64,000 nt of DNA from Anagrus nilaparvatae (lineage: Eukaryota; Arthropoda; Insecta; Hymenoptera; Mymaridae). Positions 60,667 through 64,000 of the stretch are shown here, piece after piece. A program made the position numbers and the translations under genes. Under the pieces are notes generated by a model. That model did no database searches. It saw nothing but the letters and a program-made list of their open reading frames with translations, and had not been told where the DNA came from. The number at the start of each line of letters is the position of its first letter. Position 1 is the first letter of the stretch. The stretch is taken from positions 23,098,001 to 23,162,000 of the forward strand of contig JAKSXM010000147.1 of assembly GCA_022575985.1 (NCBI GenBank). The letters are read 5' to 3'.

Positions 60667-62160
60667 CCTATGAACTAATATTTCTTACTGGCTCTTACAA
60701 AATTTTTTACATTTTTGGTTTATGGAATTTTAGATAACTTTTATAACGAAAATTATCTATTATGATTTTTCTAATCTTGAAATTCAAAAAAGAGGGTTAT
60801 ATTAACTTTGCTTAAAATTTCTTCAAGCTTTAAAAAAAAGCACAGACTATAAATCCAAAGTATAACCATACAGAATAAACATAAAAAATCAATTATTGAA
60901 AAAGTAAACCTTTTAAAAAACAAAGTCATTTTTAATATAGATCGAAAAAAGAAAAAAAAAATTTGATTTCTCTCTAGTACTATTAAAAGTATTCATATGT
61001 AGAAATATAAAATAACAAAGGTTCTTTTAAAGCATTCGAAAAATAATATTCGAAAAAAAGCATAAAAATCAAACGGACAACATCTTACATATTTGTTTAT
61101 ATCAGACAAGTATGTACATAATAATAGTATTTGGTTATTTTTCTTTTTAAAAAATATTTTCTTTTTTTGTTTTATGTTTATTTCTTTTTTTTCTCCCTTA
61201 TTTCATATTTTATAGCTTTGCATGAATCTAACACATGAAAAAACATCCTACGAAGACTTCTTTGTGTATCTACGTAGATATATAATTTTATATTTGGAAA
61301 AAAAAAGAATAAACTAAAAATAAGATGAGTCAGGAAGAAAAATATGTACATAAACAGTGTTATATTAGTTTTGTTACTTTCATGCATGCTATATTTATGC
61401 ACATATATAGGGGGATTGTGAAAAAAACTAAAAATATGAAATCCATTTTAGTACAAAATATATGTATACTTAGAAAATCAGATTTTTATTATATTTATAA
61501 CGATTTATACAACAAATATATATATAAATACTAACAATATCTTTTTTTCCCAATTTTTTTATTTTTCAATTTAATTGAGCTATTTATTTTTAACTATCAA
61601 GTCGACAAAGTTTTTTTCCAATAATTAAGGAACAGTACGTTTTTTTTGGTTATTGGCAATATTTTGAAGGTTTATTTTATTGGAATTTTATCAGTAGAAA
61701 TTTAATGAAGCTTATTTTTAAATTTTTTAGGCTATGAGTATTGAATTTTAATGTTAAGAATAAATTGTTCTTAAAATTAATATTGAAAAAATATGATATC
61801 GCAAATTAACTTAATTCAATTTAGGCTCTAAAAATAGAATATTTGGCCAATATTCAAATTATAATTGTTAGAATAATGGTTCTTAATAAGCACCTTTTGA
61901 GACTCTGAAGATGCTGAAAATTCAATTTTTACACAGCGTCTGTATGTGTGTGTAAAATACTTTTTTAAAAATTAAAAACACTGTGGAAATCATTCTTAAT
62001 AACGTAATTTTGGCCTTGGTTCACTTCATAATTACTTCAAAAGTCGCAAATTACTTGCCCCCTTAGTAAATTTACGTGGATTACTCAAGTAATATCAATC
62101 AAATCAAATTACACTTACAGTCAGACTTCAGACTTCGCCTACTTTCCCATTTAGAAAAGA
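60667..62160. other. A+T-rich stretch; partial GGTTCCTC repeat at 61.86-61.97 kb
   Basis: CACCTTTTGAGACTCTGAAG and GTCTGTATGTGTGTGTAAAA correspond to the 57.8-kb repeat. Otherwise nothing supportable. Confidence 0.4.
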
Positions 62161-62164
62161 CTTT

Positions 62165-62341
62165 GTTTTGATTGGCATGGATTCTTGTTTGGTTAACTTT
62201 ACTGGAATATACCTGTAGAAAATACCAAGGTCCATTCTCATTTAATTTACATGAAGCTAAAATTTGGAATTCAATACCTTCAAATATCAGATTTCTTCCA
62301 TCATTAAAATATTTCAAGACCCCTATTTTACATTTTTATTG
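62165..62341 (+). pseudogene. C-terminal fragment of a non-LTR reverse transcriptase
   Basis: The frame reads WLTLLEYTCRKYQGPFSF, then NLHEAKIWNSIPSNIRFLPS and LKYFKTPILHFY before a stop. KIWNSIPSNIRFLPSL..FK is the conserved end of CR1/jockey-like ORF2. No other part is readable, so it is a short 5'-truncated relic. Confidence 0.6.
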
Positions 62342-64000
62342 ATCCTAAAAGACTAGCAAATTAATTTTTCTGCTTTTCATCAGGAAAATTAGCGTTCATT
62401 TAAAATTATCTTTAAAAATTAATTTATAAAAAAAATAAATAAATAATGAAAATTTATTGACCATGCTAAAGATATATGATACGAAATAATTTATGCATTA
62501 TTTTTACTAATTTAATTTATGAGAAGATTTGCAAAATATATATAATAAATTTATATATTTTTCGTTATCAATATGCATCTATTGGAGAAAAACAAAAAAT
62601 ACATAAAAATATTATAGAGTATTTGAATTTTTATATGAATTTAAAGAAAAATGACAGGGTTATATACATATTTTATAAAAGCATCTTCAATAATAATAAC
62701 AATAATACGTATAGGAGAGAAGAGATAAAGAAAGAGGCCAAGTCATATATGAAAATATAAAAAATAGTAAATACAAAGATAAAATGTCCATATATATAAA
62801 TGAAAATCTTTTTGGATGATACACTTGGGAATTTAAAAAAAAATGGGATAGAAAATAATACGAGCCTCATGTGAGGTCAGCTCAAATTTATCAAGCAATT
62901 TCATATTTATATGATACGTTATTTACGTATCGTGAATGATATTTTTCTATCTCATATTTCCCTATGTTTGTTTATGCACAAAGTTAAATAGCATACCTGC
63001 ATATATTGACGTAATATAAGTTTGTTAACCCAATTTCATTAAGATGAAATATTATATCACAAAGTTATAATATACGTCCACGTCTCATGACATTTTACAT
63101 TTATAATAAACACACACATATATATATATACACGTATTTTTAACTTTTTTATATAAAAGTAATGGCTACTCTGAGAAATTTTTCTTTATGAAGAAAATAT
63201 AAAACTTTATGCAAATATTTTTCTTCTTTTTTTAAAAAAAAAGTTTCATGTGACTTTTATATAAATAAAAAGTTGATTCAAATTAAGTTTTATTATATAA
63301 AATCAACTTTGAAATATTACTTTTTTATAATATCTAGGGATATATTATACAAGTCATTTTTATAATTCGCTAATTAAAATAAAATTTTAATGAATTTTAT
63401 ATGATGAATAAAAAATAAAAAATATAAGGCTTTTTAACCATCTTTTACTCTTGAGGTATTCATTGACTAATTGTGCAGGTTGATGGAATACAAATTAATA
63501 ATTACAATAATCTACAATTTTTAAATTACTAGGTAGTTTCACCCCCTGCGCACCTCGCGCGCCAACCCCCGTAGAATGTTTCTTATTTTTAATTCTGATT
63601 ATTTGTCTCGAAGAGTGTAATGTTTTATTAATTAAAAAAATTGTAAGTAATTATTCATAAAACACCAACATAACGCCGGTATTTTTAACCTTTTATAAAT
63701 AACTAGAGAACACCGACCCCTGCGTGCTCCGTTAATGTTATGTGCACTTATCAGTGTTTTAGTTTTTATGCAACAAAATAATATATAAATTTTGCATCCC
63801 TATACCATCGTAGAAATGACAATAACACATTAAAATTATCCTCATTTATAGATTGTAATTTGGTTTCCAAAAAGTAGCGGTCTCCCCTTATGATAAATAC
63901 TTTTTTGATTGCACGAAGGGTAAAAAAACATTCAAGATTGTATTTAAAATTATCAGTCTTATTTCGATAAGATATAACATTGAAAATTCTTTAATTAAAT
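62342..64000. other. A+T-rich stretch to the window end; small GC-rich patch near 63.55 kb
   Basis: CTGCGCACCTCGCGCGCCAA (63547-63566) and GACCCCTGCGTGCTCCG (63715-63731) stand out. Later AGCGGTCTCCCCTTATGA resembles GGGGAGACCGG at 25.9 kb, so both may be the same degraded repeat. The 94-codon frame at 62476 is A+T-driven with no domain. Confidence 0.35.

Noticed and set aside
62476..62760. 94-codon open frame
   Set aside because: Rich in Ile, Tyr, Asn and Lys only, contains a poly-Asn run from AATAAT repeats, no domain and no splice context.
1..64000. CRISPR array, operon, prophage or other prokaryotic system
   Set aside because: Base composition, spliceosomal introns and retroelements show eukaryotic DNA; the only regular array (25-bp minisatellite) has no spacers.

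Overview
The window looks like A+T-rich insect nuclear DNA (about three quarters A/T by eye). It is almost entirely non-coding. The evidence is spliceosomal exons with canonical GTAAGT donors, multi-kilobase introns, an extracellular immunoglobulin (Ig) domain gene of arthropod type, decayed non-LTR retrotransposons and many palindromic MITE-like elements. There are no operons, ribosome binding sites or prokaryotic genes. Order and species cannot be fixed by eye; a small-genome, AT-rich insect such as a parasitoid wasp is only a guess.

The one protein-coding gene runs on the minus strand. Three exons are clear: 22627-22999 (Ser/Thr-rich linker plus the first half of an Ig domain), 20247-20482 (second half of that domain) and 2857-3195 (a complete second Ig domain). 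Their splice phases match exactly (2/2, then 1/1), so these are consecutive exons joined across introns of about 2.1 and 17.1 kb. The 5' part (start codon and signal peptide) lies upstream of 23.0 kb. A splice-bounded 68-bp candidate exon sits at 36534-36601, but its phase does not join directly to the known exons. The 3' part (further Ig domains, probable membrane anchor) is below coordinate 2857 or outside the window. The product is probably a secreted or membrane cell-adhesion or recognition protein.

The rest is intronic or upstream DNA filled with repeats. (1) A palindromic MITE family with CACTGTAAAAAGTAACTTT termini at 3.8, 4.5, 6.9, 43.7, 57.6 and 60.2 kb, with a diverged relative at 29.1 kb. 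(2) Four unrelated elements flanked by TTAA duplications (29.5, 37.2, 50.1 and 51.2 kb). (3) Other inverted-repeat elements at 12.6, 21.7, 31.5, 43.3, 43.7, 46.1, 46.6, 48.2 and 55.3 kb. (4) Seven decayed reverse-transcriptase fragments at 9.3, 21.2, 26.6, 31.3/32.8, 39.7, 46.9 and 62.2 kb. (5) A 25-bp minisatellite of about 50 copies at 14-15.2 kb, preceded by a G-tract array. (6) A hammerhead-ribozyme-like motif on the minus strand at 19.04-19.09 kb, probably a Penelope-type element remnant.

Several elements are nested inside one another: TTAA element in a foldback at 29-31 kb; foldback plus poly-A insertion in a MITE at 43.7-46.0 kb; hAT-like element in a retrotransposon 3' end at 31.3-33.0 kb; GGTTCCTC repeat in a MITE at 57.6-58.5 kb. 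These give a readable insertion order. I found no convincing new multi-gene system. The most interesting items are the ribozyme-like motif, the nested palindromes, and the tRNA-like sequence inside a foldback.
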